Source: Ga0077527 sp964486865
GTDB taxonomy: Bacteria; Pseudomonadota; Gammaproteobacteria; Burkholderiales; SG8-41
Direction: 5' to 3'
DNA length: 64,000 bases
NCBI GenBank assembly: GCA_964486865.1
Contig: CAZAOZ010000011.1
Coordinates: 8,989 to 72,988, forward strand
Shown here: one piece after another, positions 1 to 8,307 of the stretch
Layout: each line of letters begins with the position of its first letter
Position numbering within the stretch: the first letter of the stretch is position 1
Translations under genes and position numbers: made by a program
Notes under the pieces: generated by a model
What the model saw: the letters and a program-made list of their open reading frames with translations, nothing else
Told to the model about the DNA's origin: nothing
Databases searched by the model: none

Positions 1-2138
1 ATTTCCTCGGCGGTCTGGCGCAGATAGTGGCCCTGCATCCGGCCCAGGGTTAACAGCAGCGCCACTGCCACGTCGGGCCGCTCCCGTTCCAGGCGTTCGA
101 GTCCGTCGCGGTCGATTTCGAGGAGTTCCGTCGGCGCCATCACCATCGCATCCGCCGTCCGCGGCCCGGGGTCGAGAAACGCCACCTCGCCGAAAAAAGT
201 CCCGGGGCCGTACTTGCCGAGGCGCTTGTAATGGTAGCGCGTGGTCTGCAGGCGGGCCTCGACCTCGCCGCGCAGGACTATGTACATGTGATCGCCCTCA
301 TCGCCGGCCGAAAACAGCTTCTGCCCGGCTTCGGCCGACACTGTTTTCACCACGGCCTGCAATGCGGCGATCTGGTCCGGGGTCATGGCATCGCACAAAT
401 CCGTCTCGGCCAGTGCAGCGCGTTCATGCGGTTGCGCCGGCGGCGCCCCCAGGTCGGTCAACAGCGCGTCTTCCGCGAATTCCAGCGCCTGGTCGGAGCC
501 GACGAACGTGCGCACGCCGAGCTTGCCCTGCCCCTTCTGATCCAGCGCGGACAGAGTCTCGTTCGGATCGTCACCCAGTCCGAGTTCACTATGCACCTCG
601 CACAGCAGCAATTGCCCGCCGTGACTTTGCAGGCGCGCCGCAATCTGGTGGAGGATGTTCATGCCGGTCAGATCGATCTGGCTGACGCGTCCGAAGTGCA
701 GGATCACCCAGGCCCGCCGGTCGAGATCGGGCAGCAGTTGCTCAAACAGGCCGTCCGCCGTCGCAAAAAAGAGGTTGCCGCGCAACTGGTAATGCACGAT
801 GCGGTCGCCGTGTGCGTTCAGCATCTCGTGCTCTTCGGCGGTACGACGCCGCACCGAATGCCGCTGCAGGCCGGTGGTGCGAAAATGCACGACTGACGAT
901 TCGGCCTGCGAACGGATGAACAGGATGATCGCAATGACCACACCGGCGCCCACGGCCGTCACCAGGTCATAGCCGACGGTAATGGTCGTCACCAGCAGCG
1001 CAACCAGCGCATCGGTGCGTGTGCGCCCCGCGCGCAACCAGGTGAACATGTCGCGTTCGATCATGCCGATGGCGACGTAAATGATGATCCCGGCCAGCAC
1101 GCTGATCGGCAGCCAGCGGCCGGCGCCGCCGAAGAAAAGCACCAGCAGCAGAAATGCCGCTCCCGCGGAGACTCCGCCCCAGCGGCGCGCGCCGGTTTTG
1201 GCGCCAACCACCGTGGCACCGGTAGTCGCCGAGCCGCCCATGCCGCCGAGTGCACCCGCCAGCATTTGCCCGAACCCCTGTGCAATCAGCTCGCGCCTGG
1301 CGGCATGCCGCGTCCCGGTCACCAGATCGGCGATGACCGAGGCCAGCAGCGTATTCAGGCTGGCGAGCATGGCAAGCGCCAGCGCACCCGACAGGATGGG
1401 CCACGGCGGCAGTCCCTGGAACAGATCGACGGAAAGCGCCGCCTCACCCGCGCCTGCCTGCGGCAACTCGCCGACCACCCACGTTGCCGGCACTGCCGCC
1501 GGCACCATGCCGGCCAGCAGATGAAACACGATGGTGCCGCCGATCAGCCCGGCAATCGCGGCCGGCATCCACGCCAGCATGCGCGTCGAGACCGTCATGA
1601 ATATGATGGTGGACAGCGCGGTCGCAACCGGAATCCAGTACCAGCTGGCCCAGGCCGGATCGGCAGCCTCGCCGAATAACGGCCGCACCTGCGATTTGAT
1701 CATCAGCAGCGCCGCTCCGGTCATGAAGCCGACCACGACCGGATAGGGTATGAACTTGATCAGACGGCCGCCGCCGGATACCGCGATGACAATCTGTATG
1801 ACGCCTGCCAGCACGGTCACTGCCACCAGCGCCGCGAACAGACGCTCACCGGAAAGATCATGCGCCGCGAGCGCCGCCACCGATCCCGACAGCAGCGCCA
1901 GGGACGGCCCCGTGGGTGAACTGATCAGGGCGATCGTGCCGCCAAAAGCGCCCGAGACCAGACTCAGGCATGCAGCGCCGATCAGGCCGGCCAGCGCACC
2001 GCTGGCTGCGCTCATGTCCATCAGCGCAAACAACGCAACCCCGTAGGCCATCGCCTGCGGCAACACGACCATCGCGCCCGCCACACCGCCGGCAAGATCG
2101 CCCATGCGGTAGGCCGGCCAGCGGTCACTCGTGAACAA
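1..2138 (-). CDS. SulP-family anion transporter with STAS and cyclic-nucleotide-binding domains (C-terminus beyond window)
   Basis: Translating the minus strand gives one open frame running off the left edge. It starts with a SulP/SLC26-type membrane domain of about 400 residues (early LPQAMAYGVAL, many hydrophobic helices). A STAS domain follows (around positions 850-500, with an FGRVSQIDLTGMNIL stretch), then a cyclic-nucleotide-binding domain (around 370-50, with GDHMYIVLRGEVEAR and PGTFFGEVAFLDPGPRTAD). SulP proteins move sulfate, bicarbonate or other anions across the inner membrane, and the STAS domain is regulatory. The added cNMP-type domain suggests gating or localisation by a nucleotide, which is inference. 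The start is taken as TTG at 2138 because AGGAGG lies 8 nt upstream (complement of 2147-2152); the first in-frame ATG is 11 codons later and lacks such a site. The true C-terminus is outside the window. Confidence 0.88.
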   Translation of the reverse strand, partial: MFTSDRWPAYRMGDLAGGVAGAMVVLPQAMAYGVALFALMDMSAASGALAGLIGAACLSLVSGAFGGTIALISSPTGPSLALLSGSVAALAAHDLSGERLFAALVAVTVLAGVIQIVIAVSGGGRLIKFIPYPVVVGFMTGAALLMIKSQVRPLFGEAADPAWASWYWIPVATALSTIIFMTVSTRMLAWMPAAIAGLIGGTIVFHLLAGMVPAAVPATWVVGELPQAGAGEAALSVDLFQGLPPWPILSGALALAMLASLNTLLASVIADLVTGTRHAARRELIAQGFGQMLAGALGGMGGSATTGATVVGAKTGARRWGGVSAGAAFLLLVLFFGGAGRWLPISVLAGIIIYVAIGMIERDMFTWLRAGRTRTDALVALLVTTITVGYDLVTAVGAGVVIAIILFIRSQAESSVVHFRTTGLQRHSVRRRTAEEHEMLNAHGDRIVHYQLRGNLFFATADGLFEQLLPDLDRRAWVILHFGRVSQIDLTGMNILHQIAARLQSHGGQLLLCEVHSELGLGDDPNETLSALDQKGQGKLGVRTFVGSDQALEFAEDALLTDLGAPPAQPHERAALAETDLCDAMTPDQIAALQAVVKTVSAEAGQKLFSAGDEGDHMYIVLRGEVEARLQTTRYHYKRLGKYGPGTFFGEVAFLDPGPRTADAMVMAPTELLEIDRDGLERLERERPDVAVALLLTLGRMQGHYLRQTAEE

Positions 2139-2289
2139 GCGTATCGCCTCCTGCTGCGTGCTCTTGCAAGCGCCCGGCCATGCACCGGCACCGGGACCGC
2201 CACCACAAAACTATAGCGGCAAACACCCGCAGCGGCCAGCTACGATTGACGCCGCAAGAATCGGGTCGCGCGACAAGACCCACCGCCGT

Positions 2290-3144
2290 ATGCTGTCGAT
2301 CATGACCGGCAGCACCGCCCATCATGACTATAACCGCATTGCGCAAGCCATCGCCTGGCTGCATGCGCACGCCGAATCGCAGCCCGATCTCGCCCGCGTC
2401 GCGCGCCACGTGGGCCTGAGCGAGAATCATTTCCAGCGGTTGTTCACGCGCTGGGCCGGCGTCAGTCCCAAGCGTTTTCTGCAATGCCTGACGCTGGAAG
2501 ACGCCCGCCGGCGGCTGGCCGGAACGCGCAGCACGCTGGATCTCGCCGCGGCCGTCGGTCTGTCAGGCAGCGGACGGCTGCATGATCTGTTCGTGACGCT
2601 CGATGCCATGTCGCCGGGCGAAGCGCGGCTGGGCGGCGCCGGACTCGACATCCGCTACGGCATCCATGACACCCGCTTCGGACCGGCATTGATTGCGGTC
2701 ACCGCGCGCGGTGTCTGCGCACTGTATTTCGTTGACAATCAACATGCCGCACCGGAACAACTGCGTGCAGCCTGGCCGCAGGCGCGCCTCGTTCCGGATA
2801 CCCGCGGCACCGCTGCGCTGGCGCGGCGCATTTTCGAACCGCTCGCGACCGATACAAGGCAGCCGCTGGCCGTGCTGGTCAAGGGCACGAATTTCCAGAT
2901 TCAGGTGTGGCGGGCGCTGCTGGCGCTGCCCGCGGGTGCGGTGACCACGTACGGCGACCTGGCCGGTGCGCTGCAAATGCCGGATGCCGCACGCGCCGTC
3001 GGGGCCGCGCTCGGCGCCAATGCACTGGCCTGGCTGATACCCTGCCATCGCGTGATCCGCGCCACCGGCGCGCTGAGCGGCTATCGCTGGGGCGCTGAAC
3101 GCAAGGCAGCCATGCTGGCCTGGGAAGCGGCGCAGGCAGGATAA
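2290..3144 (+). CDS. AraC-type HTH fused to O6-methylguanine-DNA methyltransferase (Ada-like, lacking the Ada N-domain)
   Basis: The 284-residue protein begins with an AraC-type helix-turn-helix region (about 10-110; RVARHVGLSENHFQRLFTRW). It ends in a suicide alkyltransferase domain with the PCHRV active site (acceptor Cys near residue 252) and the FQIQVWRALLALPAG helix. Such proteins remove alkyl groups from O6-guanine by transfer to the Cys. Full-length Ada has an N-terminal zinc domain that repairs methylphosphotriesters and switches on the ada regulon; here that domain is absent, so the classical sensing Cys is missing. The frame stays open upstream to 2131, overlapping the divergent SulP start, but that extension looks non-coding, so ATG 2290 (or 2302) is preferred. 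No strong ribosome site is seen. Confidence 0.87.
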   Translation: MLSIMTGSTAHHDYNRIAQAIAWLHAHAESQPDLARVARHVGLSENHFQRLFTRWAGVSPKRFLQCLTLEDARRRLAGTRSTLDLAAAVGLSGSGRLHDLFVTLDAMSPGEARLGGAGLDIRYGIHDTRFGPALIAVTARGVCALYFVDNQHAAPEQLRAAWPQARLVPDTRGTAALARRIFEPLATDTRQPLAVLVKGTNFQIQVWRALLALPAGAVTTYGDLAGALQMPDAARAVGAALGANALAWLIPCHRVIRATGALSGYRWGAERKAAMLAWEAAQAG

Positions 3145-3296
3145 ATATCATAAAAATTAAGACGTTAATAAGAATCATGTTCGCACCTTAACCGGCGCCT
3201 GTAACTGAATCGACTCGCCGGCTCCATTGATCCAAAACAAATACAGTTGTTTGGGGAAGCGGCATGCTGCGTTCAGGCCCACTCGAGGAGAACATC

Positions 3297-3677
3297 ATGT
3301 TGGTACGCGATTACATGAGCGCCCGCCCCATCATGGTCCACGCACAGGACGACTACAAACGCGCATTTGAAATCATGGAGCGCCACACCCTGCGGCACCT
3401 GCCGGTGCTGGATGACCGTCAACATCTCGTCGGCATTTTGGCTGAGCGCGACCTATTGCTGGCCGCGACCCACTATTTGCAGTGCGATGTTGAAGTCACC
3501 GAGGTCATGCACTGCGACGTAATTACGGCAACGCCCCACATGCCGATTGAGGAAGCGGCATCATTGATGGCTCACCATCATATCGGCGGTTTGCCAGTGA
3601 TCGGCGATAACGGGGCGGTGGTTGGAATCATTACCGAGACGGACATTTTCAAGTCCATCGGCCAGCCCACCCATTAG
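3297..3677 (+). CDS. Two-CBS-domain protein
   Basis: The 126-residue protein is almost entirely a CBS pair: one domain around 1-60 (VRDYMSARPIMVHAQDD, HLPVLDD, LVGILAERDLL) and one around 70-126 (VTEVMHCDVITATP, GGLPVIGDNGAVVGIITETD). CBS pairs bind adenine nucleotides or S-adenosyl ligands and usually regulate a partner. As a stand-alone cytoplasmic protein its partner cannot be named. The start at 3297 is set by GAGGAG six bases upstream (3285-3290); an upstream ATG at 3264 has no comparable site. The gene is monocistronic, followed by about 650 bases of degraded sequence. A second stand-alone CBS protein lies at 57826-58260. Confidence 0.88.
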   Translation: MLVRDYMSARPIMVHAQDDYKRAFEIMERHTLRHLPVLDDRQHLVGILAERDLLLAATHYLQCDVEVTEVMHCDVITATPHMPIEEAASLMAHHHIGGLPVIGDNGAVVGIITETDIFKSIGQPTH

Positions 3678-4322
3678 ACGGTGCAATCAGTTTTGAAATG
3701 TCCGGTGGGCCACAAGCCGTAAACCTGATTATCCGGTCTTTTGAGGTCACCGCCGTCCCGGAACCCGAAACCTGCGCGACGCCTGGTGTCGGATCGTTTC
3801 CCATGCCGTTCGCCTTCGGTGAAGGTCCTGAAACTGTACCTCGCGGCAATCGTATTCTTTTTGCCAAAAACATTGGCATTGACTTGCATGATGCCATTTT
3901 GATATTCATGCCGCGTCAGCCATGCGCCTGGCCCCCCTCGGCGGCGGTCTTTGCGACTCGCCCTCCGGCAATCGAGCCTGTAAAACAAAGCCGGGTTTTC
4001 GCAGTCATTTCCGCGAAGACACCATGCTAATATGCCGCGGCCTCAGCAAGATGCGGTCGAGTTAATGGCCGCATAAATTTTATTACTCTGAAGGGCGATG
4101 GGGCCGTGGCTCAGAAGAACCGCATATCGCCGAGTACATCGGCAGCAAGGAATCGGGCAGGCCAGTGCGCGAGATCGGCGCGCCGCGGTCTGGACCGCGA
4201 CCGTAAGGCCGGCATTTGCGCTCTACAACACCAAAACCGAAACCGATGCCTTGATCAAGACCTTGCGCAAGAACAGCACGAACCCCCGATAATCACCCGT
4301 AGCAAATAAATGGAGGCAAACG
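3678..4322 (+). other. Gene-poor stretch with decayed coding remnants
   Basis: No convincing intact gene is present in these 645 bases. Short frames on both strands lack ribosome sites and family signatures. Two scraps look like former coding sequence: a VPEPET-type string around 3755 and the tail of a cysteine desulfurase around 4205-4290 (listed separately). The last 15 bases carry the ribosome site (ggaggc) of the cyclic-nucleotide-binding gene at 4323. Confidence 0.5.
4200..4291 (+). pseudogene. Remnant of a class V aminotransferase / cysteine desulfurase C-terminus
   Basis: In the frame ending at the stop at 4290-4292, the last 25 or so codons read RPAFALYNTKTETDALIKTL and onward. This resembles the C-terminal end of SufS/NifS-type cysteine desulfurases, which typically end with a R-x-S/A-F-A-x-Y-N-T string and a final alternating D-A-L-x-x-x-L helix. 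Upstream of it the frame degenerates and no PLP-lysine region is found in any frame, so only a short 3' scrap survives. The match rests on a small pattern, so confidence is limited. Confidence 0.4.
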
Positions 4323-5501
4323 ATGCCGTCTGGAAACATCATCTCCCATGCCCTGACCAGCGAAGATTTTGCCAAGATCAAACTGCTCGGCAAGCCGCAA
4401 ATCTACAAAAAAGGCGACTTGATTTTTTCGGACGGGGATAATGCCGAACACATCTATTTCATTGAGACCGGCAATGTTTCCATTTTCATAGAAAAATTTA
4501 CCGTTCAGGATGAAATCAGCGCATTGGGGCCGGGAGATTATTTTGGGGAGATGGCTTTCTTCAGCGGCGACAAGCGCTCGGCTTCCGCTTGCGCCCTGAC
4601 GGATACGACACTCCTCAGTGTGGACAAGGCGGCTTTTCTGAACTTGTTTGAGTCTGATTCGGATATCGCAGACAAGATCAATCAAGTCTTTTCGAAACGC
4701 AATCAGGAACTATCATTCAAAGAACATCTGACCGGCGGCAAAACGTCCCCGGAAAATAAGTCTTTTCTGCTCGGCATCAAGGGTGACCCCTCTTTGCGGT
4801 TTTCCGCCCTCTCAAGAGAAAGGTACGACAGCGTTGTAGACAGGATCATTTCAGATCTGCAACCCCATCTGTACGACCTGCTGATAAACCGCTCGGCATA
4901 TGAAATATTCATCCATTGCAATAGCGGGGAAGTCAATATCAGAACCGTCTTCGATCCATTCAACGGCACTATCCATCCGGCATCCAAATTATTGAACATC
5001 GCATATATCGAGCGCCATTTCCCCGTCATCGCATTTGCGGAAAAATCGCTACTGATAAAGCAGTTGTACGGATTCATCATGGGAAACGCCAGCTTCACTC
5101 AATTGCCGGCTCAACACATGAAAAACCTGCAGTCCCGCTTCGTCGACTGGAAACCCGTAGACCAACGTGACATAGCCAATACCATATCCAGACTCTCCCA
5201 GCTCAGGAAGATCCCCGATTTCTACCTGAGAAACATCACTATCAGCATCGTCGAAGATGCCATACGCATGCAATTCAATTGCGATGGCACGCAAATAGTC
5301 AACTCACAGGGATTTCTGGATTTTATTGAGCAGAATCTGGATGAGGACGAGGAAGGCGCCACGCAAACCGGCGAGCGAAGAAGCGAGCAAAGAAGAAGCC
5401 CGGCCGCGCAAATGGCTCGCCGCCAATATCAATACGGCGAGCGAAGAAGCCCCCCGGGGCGTCGCCAGGAGGATTGGGACGCGATAACCGGCAAGGATTG
5501 A
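4323..5501 (+). CDS. Cyclic-nucleotide-binding-domain protein with Arg-rich C-terminal tail
   Basis: This 392-residue protein has an N-terminal cNMP-binding fold (about 15-130; IYFIETGNVSIFIE, GPGDYFGEMAFFSGDKRSA). A middle region of about 200 residues is not recognised. The tail is low-complexity and arginine-rich, with GERRS twice and the block YGERRSPPGRR (from about residue 345). No helix-turn-helix is visible, so it is not a CRP/FNR-type transcription factor, and there are no obvious membrane helices. A good ribosome site (ggaggc) lies just before ATG 4323. The gene is richer in A/T than its neighbours, which may mean a different origin. The role is unknown; nucleotide-responsive signalling is only suggested by the first domain. 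Confidence 0.75.
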   Translation: MPSGNIISHALTSEDFAKIKLLGKPQIYKKGDLIFSDGDNAEHIYFIETGNVSIFIEKFTVQDEISALGPGDYFGEMAFFSGDKRSASACALTDTTLLSVDKAAFLNLFESDSDIADKINQVFSKRNQELSFKEHLTGGKTSPENKSFLLGIKGDPSLRFSALSRERYDSVVDRIISDLQPHLYDLLINRSAYEIFIHCNSGEVNIRTVFDPFNGTIHPASKLLNIAYIERHFPVIAFAEKSLLIKQLYGFIMGNASFTQLPAQHMKNLQSRFVDWKPVDQRDIANTISRLSQLRKIPDFYLRNITISIVEDAIRMQFNCDGTQIVNSQGFLDFIEQNLDEDEEGATQTGERRSEQRRSPAAQMARRQYQYGERRSPPGRRQEDWDAITGKD

Positions 5502-5579
5502 CACCGCGCAGACGCCACAAACCGTAATACGTTCTGTTTCCGATGCATTGAATCGCTGCGATTTAATGCAGATTAGCAG

Positions 5580-6638
5580 TCAAGCTATCGGCAGCAGAGA
5601 CTGCAATCCGGTTTCAACGGCGATGCGTTTCAGGTCGGTGATGGTGTCCTCCGGATACCGGATGCCCTGCTCACGGTGGCGCTGATCGTTGCGCGCCTCC
5701 ATCTCGCCCGGATAAAACACCTCGTCAAATCCCTGCGCCAGCGGCACCGACTTGATCTCGGCCACCCACTGCTCCATGCGCGCGTTGAATTCCGCCAGCG
5801 GCTGCATGGCCGCGATATTGATCGCCACCATGAAATGCCCGCAATTGCTTTTTTCCGCGGTTTTATAGGGACTGTGCACCGCGGACAGAAAGCCGCTGCC
5901 GGTCAGCACGCCGGAGAGCATATCGACCATCGCCGCAATGGCATAACCCTTGTGCTCCGCCATCGGCAGGATGATGCCGTCGATGGCCGCCTGCGGATCG
6001 GTGGTCGGCGCGCCGTCAGCGGTGATCGCCCAGCCCAGAGGGATCGGCAGCCGCTTGTTGCGCGCCAGATAAATTTTTCCGCGCGCTACACCGGTATTCG
6101 CCATATCGACCACGAACGGCGCATGATGGCCGGCCGGCGCCGCCACCGACCACGGATTGGTGCCGACGATTTTTTTGCGGCCACCCCACGGCGCCATCGC
6201 CGGCCCGCCGTTGGAAGTCAGCAGCATCACGCAACCGGCGCGCGCCCCCATCAGCGTGTAATACATGCAGGTGCCGAAATGGTTGGACATGCGCACGCCG
6301 ACGGCACCGATGCCGTTCGCCTTCGCGCGCTTGATCGCCTCCTCCGCCGCCAGTTTGGTCAGCACATGGCCGACGCCGTCGTGGCCGTCGATCACCGCCA
6401 GCGCGCCGGCATCGACGACGAGTTCCGGCGTCGTCACCGGATTCATCACCTTGTTGCGCAACCGGTCGAGGTACCAGCCCAGGCGCAGCACGCCGTGCGA
6501 CTGATGGCCCCACAGGTCGGCCTGCACCAGCGTATCGGCCACCAGCCGCGCATCCGCCTCGGGCATGCCCTGCCCGGCATAGACGGCGGCGGCAAAGTCG
6601 ATCAGTTTCTCGGCATTCACGGGAGCTGCGGACATCAC
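5580..6638 (-). CDS. Ldh_2-family (malate/L-lactate/sulfolactate dehydrogenase type) NAD(P)-dependent oxidoreductase
   Basis: The 352-residue protein matches the Ldh_2 family. The N-terminal GHQSHGVLRL segment contains the expected catalytic His (about residue 48), followed by the AIDGHDGVGHVLTKLA strand and the NHFGTCMYY segment. The LTSNGGPAMAPWGG and VGTNPWSVAAPA blocks belong to the unusual NADH-binding fold. Members reduce 2-oxo acids or imines, for example malate, sulfolactate, ureidoglycolate or piperideine-2-carboxylate. The substrate cannot be set from sequence, although glyoxylate-related 2-oxo acids would fit the genes at 11-24 kb. It is divergent from the thioesterase gene at 6710. 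ATG 6638 is the start; an adjacent ATG at 6635 is equally possible. Confidence 0.88.
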   Translation of the reverse strand: MMSAAPVNAEKLIDFAAAVYAGQGMPEADARLVADTLVQADLWGHQSHGVLRLGWYLDRLRNKVMNPVTTPELVVDAGALAVIDGHDGVGHVLTKLAAEEAIKRAKANGIGAVGVRMSNHFGTCMYYTLMGARAGCVMLLTSNGGPAMAPWGGRKKIVGTNPWSVAAPAGHHAPFVVDMANTGVARGKIYLARNKRLPIPLGWAITADGAPTTDPQAAIDGIILPMAEHKGYAIAAMVDMLSGVLTGSGFLSAVHSPYKTAEKSNCGHFMVAINIAAMQPLAEFNARMEQWVAEIKSVPLAQGFDEVFYPGEMEARNDQRHREQGIRYPEDTITDLKRIAVETGLQSLLPIA

Positions 6639-6709
6639 GGCGGGCTTTCGCTGGGGGAGCGTCTGATTCTAAACTACGCGCACTTTCTCGTTCCCTTGGC
6701 ATCCACGAC

Positions 6710-7129
6710 ATGAAAACCACGCTGCAGCCCGGCCTGACCCATCAGTTCAAATTCACGGTGCCGCCCGACAAGACCGTGCCGCATCTGTATCCGGAGTCCG
6801 AAATGTTCCAGCAGATGCCGCAGGTATTCGCCACCGGCTACATGGTCGGACTGATGGAATGGGCGTGCATCGAGGCCATACGCCCGCACCTCGACTGGCC
6901 GCGCGAGCAGTCGCTGGGCACGCAGGTCAGCTTTTCGCACCTGGCGGCAACGCCGCCGGGGCTGACGATCACCGTGGATGTAACGCTCGACCGCATCGAC
7001 GGCCGGCGGCTCATTTTCTCGGTCACTGCGCACGACGGCATCGACCGGATCACGCAAGGCACCCACGAGCGCGTGATCATCGACGCCGCACGCTTCAATG
7101 AAAAGCTTGCAGGAAAACGACGCAGTTAG
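6710..7129 (+). CDS. FlK-like hotdog thioesterase
   Basis: The 139-residue hotdog-fold protein resembles fluoroacetyl-CoA thioesterase FlK. The three residues reported as catalytic in FlK (Thr42, Glu50, His76) appear at nearly the same positions: Thr42 in FATGYMVG, Glu50 in GLMEWA and His77 in SFSHLAA. Relatives hydrolyse short acyl-CoA esters, and FlK itself is selective for fluoroacetyl-CoA. Selectivity here cannot be predicted. The stop overlaps by four bases the end of the convergent VWA gene (7126). The gene is divergent from the Ldh_2 oxidoreductase, and no clear ribosome site precedes the ATG. Confidence 0.82.
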   Translation: MKTTLQPGLTHQFKFTVPPDKTVPHLYPESEMFQQMPQVFATGYMVGLMEWACIEAIRPHLDWPREQSLGTQVSFSHLAATPPGLTITVDVTLDRIDGRRLIFSVTAHDGIDRITQGTHERVIIDAARFNEKLAGKRRS

Positions 7130-8307
7130 TGCGAGCGGCTGAGCAGCCGCATGCCGCGATCCAGCCCGTCGATGGTCAGCGGGAACATGCGGTCGCCCAT
7201 CAACTGGCGGGTGATGGCAATCGACTCGTGGTAATTCCACACTGCCTCGGGCTGCGGATTCAACCAGATCGCGCGTGAATACACCTGCAGCATGCGCTGC
7301 AGCCACACCGCGCCCGCTTCCTCGTTGCTGTGCTCGACGCTGCCGCCGGGATAGGTGATTTCGTACGGGCTCATGGTCGCATCGCCCACAAAAATCACTT
7401 TATAGTCATGAGGATACGTATGCAGCACATCCCAGGTCGCCATGCGCTCGGTGGCGCGGCGGCGGTTGTCCTTCCACACCCGCTCGTAGAGAAAATTGTG
7501 GAAGTAGAAATGCTCCAGATGCTTGAACTCGGTGCGCGTCGCCGAGAACAACTGCTCGCAGACGCGGATGTGGTCGTCCATCGAACCGCCGATGTCGAGA
7601 AACAGCAGCACCTTCACCGCGTTGTGCCGCTCCGGCACCATTTTCAGGTCCAGCCAGCCGGCGTTTTTCGCGGTGGAGCGGATGGTGTCATCCATGTCGA
7701 GTTCTTCCGGCGCACCGGTGCGCGCGAACTTCCTGAGCTTCCTCAGCGCCACCTTGATGTTGCGCGTGCCAAGCTCGACTGAATCATCCAGATTTCTGAA
7801 TTCGCGCTGATCCCATACTTTCACCGCGCGACGGTGGCGCGATTCCTGCTGGCCAATGCGGATGCCTTCCGGGTTGTAGCCGTAGGCGCCGAACGGGCTG
7901 GTGCCTCCCGTGCCGATCCACTTGCTGCCGCCCTGATGCCTGCCTTTCTGCTCTTCGAGGCGTTTTTTCAGCGTCTCCATCAACTGCTCCCAGCCGCCCA
8001 GCGACTGGATCAGTTTTTTCTCTTCCTCGGTCAGGTGTTTTTCAATCATCTTGCGCAGCCATTCTTCCGGGATCGCCGCCGTGGCAGCGTCGATGCCGAC
8101 CACGCCCTTGAAGTAAGCCGCGAATACCAGGTCGTAGCGGTCAAAGAATTTTTCATCCTTGACCAGGCAGGTGCGCGCCAGAAAATAAAAATCCTCGATG
8201 CTGCCGAAAGCGACCTGCTTTTCCAGCGCCTCGATCAGCACCAGGAATTCCTTGATCGACGCCGGCACGCCGCCTTGGCGCAGCTTCAGGAAAAACTCGA
8301 TCAGCAT
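7126..8307 (-). CDS. VWA-domain protein of the CoxE-like type (MoxR partner)
   Basis: Starting at ATG 8307 the protein has 393 residues. The first half is helical and charged (EKHLTEEEKKLIQSLGGW). The second half is a von Willebrand A domain with a metal-site string DIGGSMDD near residues 238-245. The usual DxSxS is here DxGxS; I recall the same variant in other CoxE-like proteins, but that is from memory. Such proteins work with MoxR AAA+ ATPases in maturing or inserting cofactors into large enzymes; CoxD/CoxE of CO dehydrogenase are the studied pair. The MoxR gene is two genes upstream. The start codon overlaps the stop of the GGDEF gene (8301-8303), implying translational coupling. In-frame codons upstream of 8307 belong to that overlap and are not used. 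Confidence 0.88.
   Translation of the reverse strand: MLIEFFLKLRQGGVPASIKEFLVLIEALEKQVAFGSIEDFYFLARTCLVKDEKFFDRYDLVFAAYFKGVVGIDAATAAIPEEWLRKMIEKHLTEEEKKLIQSLGGWEQLMETLKKRLEEQKGRHQGGSKWIGTGGTSPFGAYGYNPEGIRIGQQESRHRRAVKVWDQREFRNLDDSVELGTRNIKVALRKLRKFARTGAPEELDMDDTIRSTAKNAGWLDLKMVPERHNAVKVLLFLDIGGSMDDHIRVCEQLFSATRTEFKHLEHFYFHNFLYERVWKDNRRRATERMATWDVLHTYPHDYKVIFVGDATMSPYEITYPGGSVEHSNEEAGAVWLQRMLQVYSRAIWLNPQPEAVWNYHESIAITRQLMGDRMFPLTIDGLDRGMRLLSRSH

Noticed and set aside
3740..3800. VPEPET string reminiscent of a PEP-CTERM sorting signal.
   Set aside because: It lacks the following hydrophobic helix and Arg cluster, and the frame has no start or ribosome site. Possibly a relic, not a gene.
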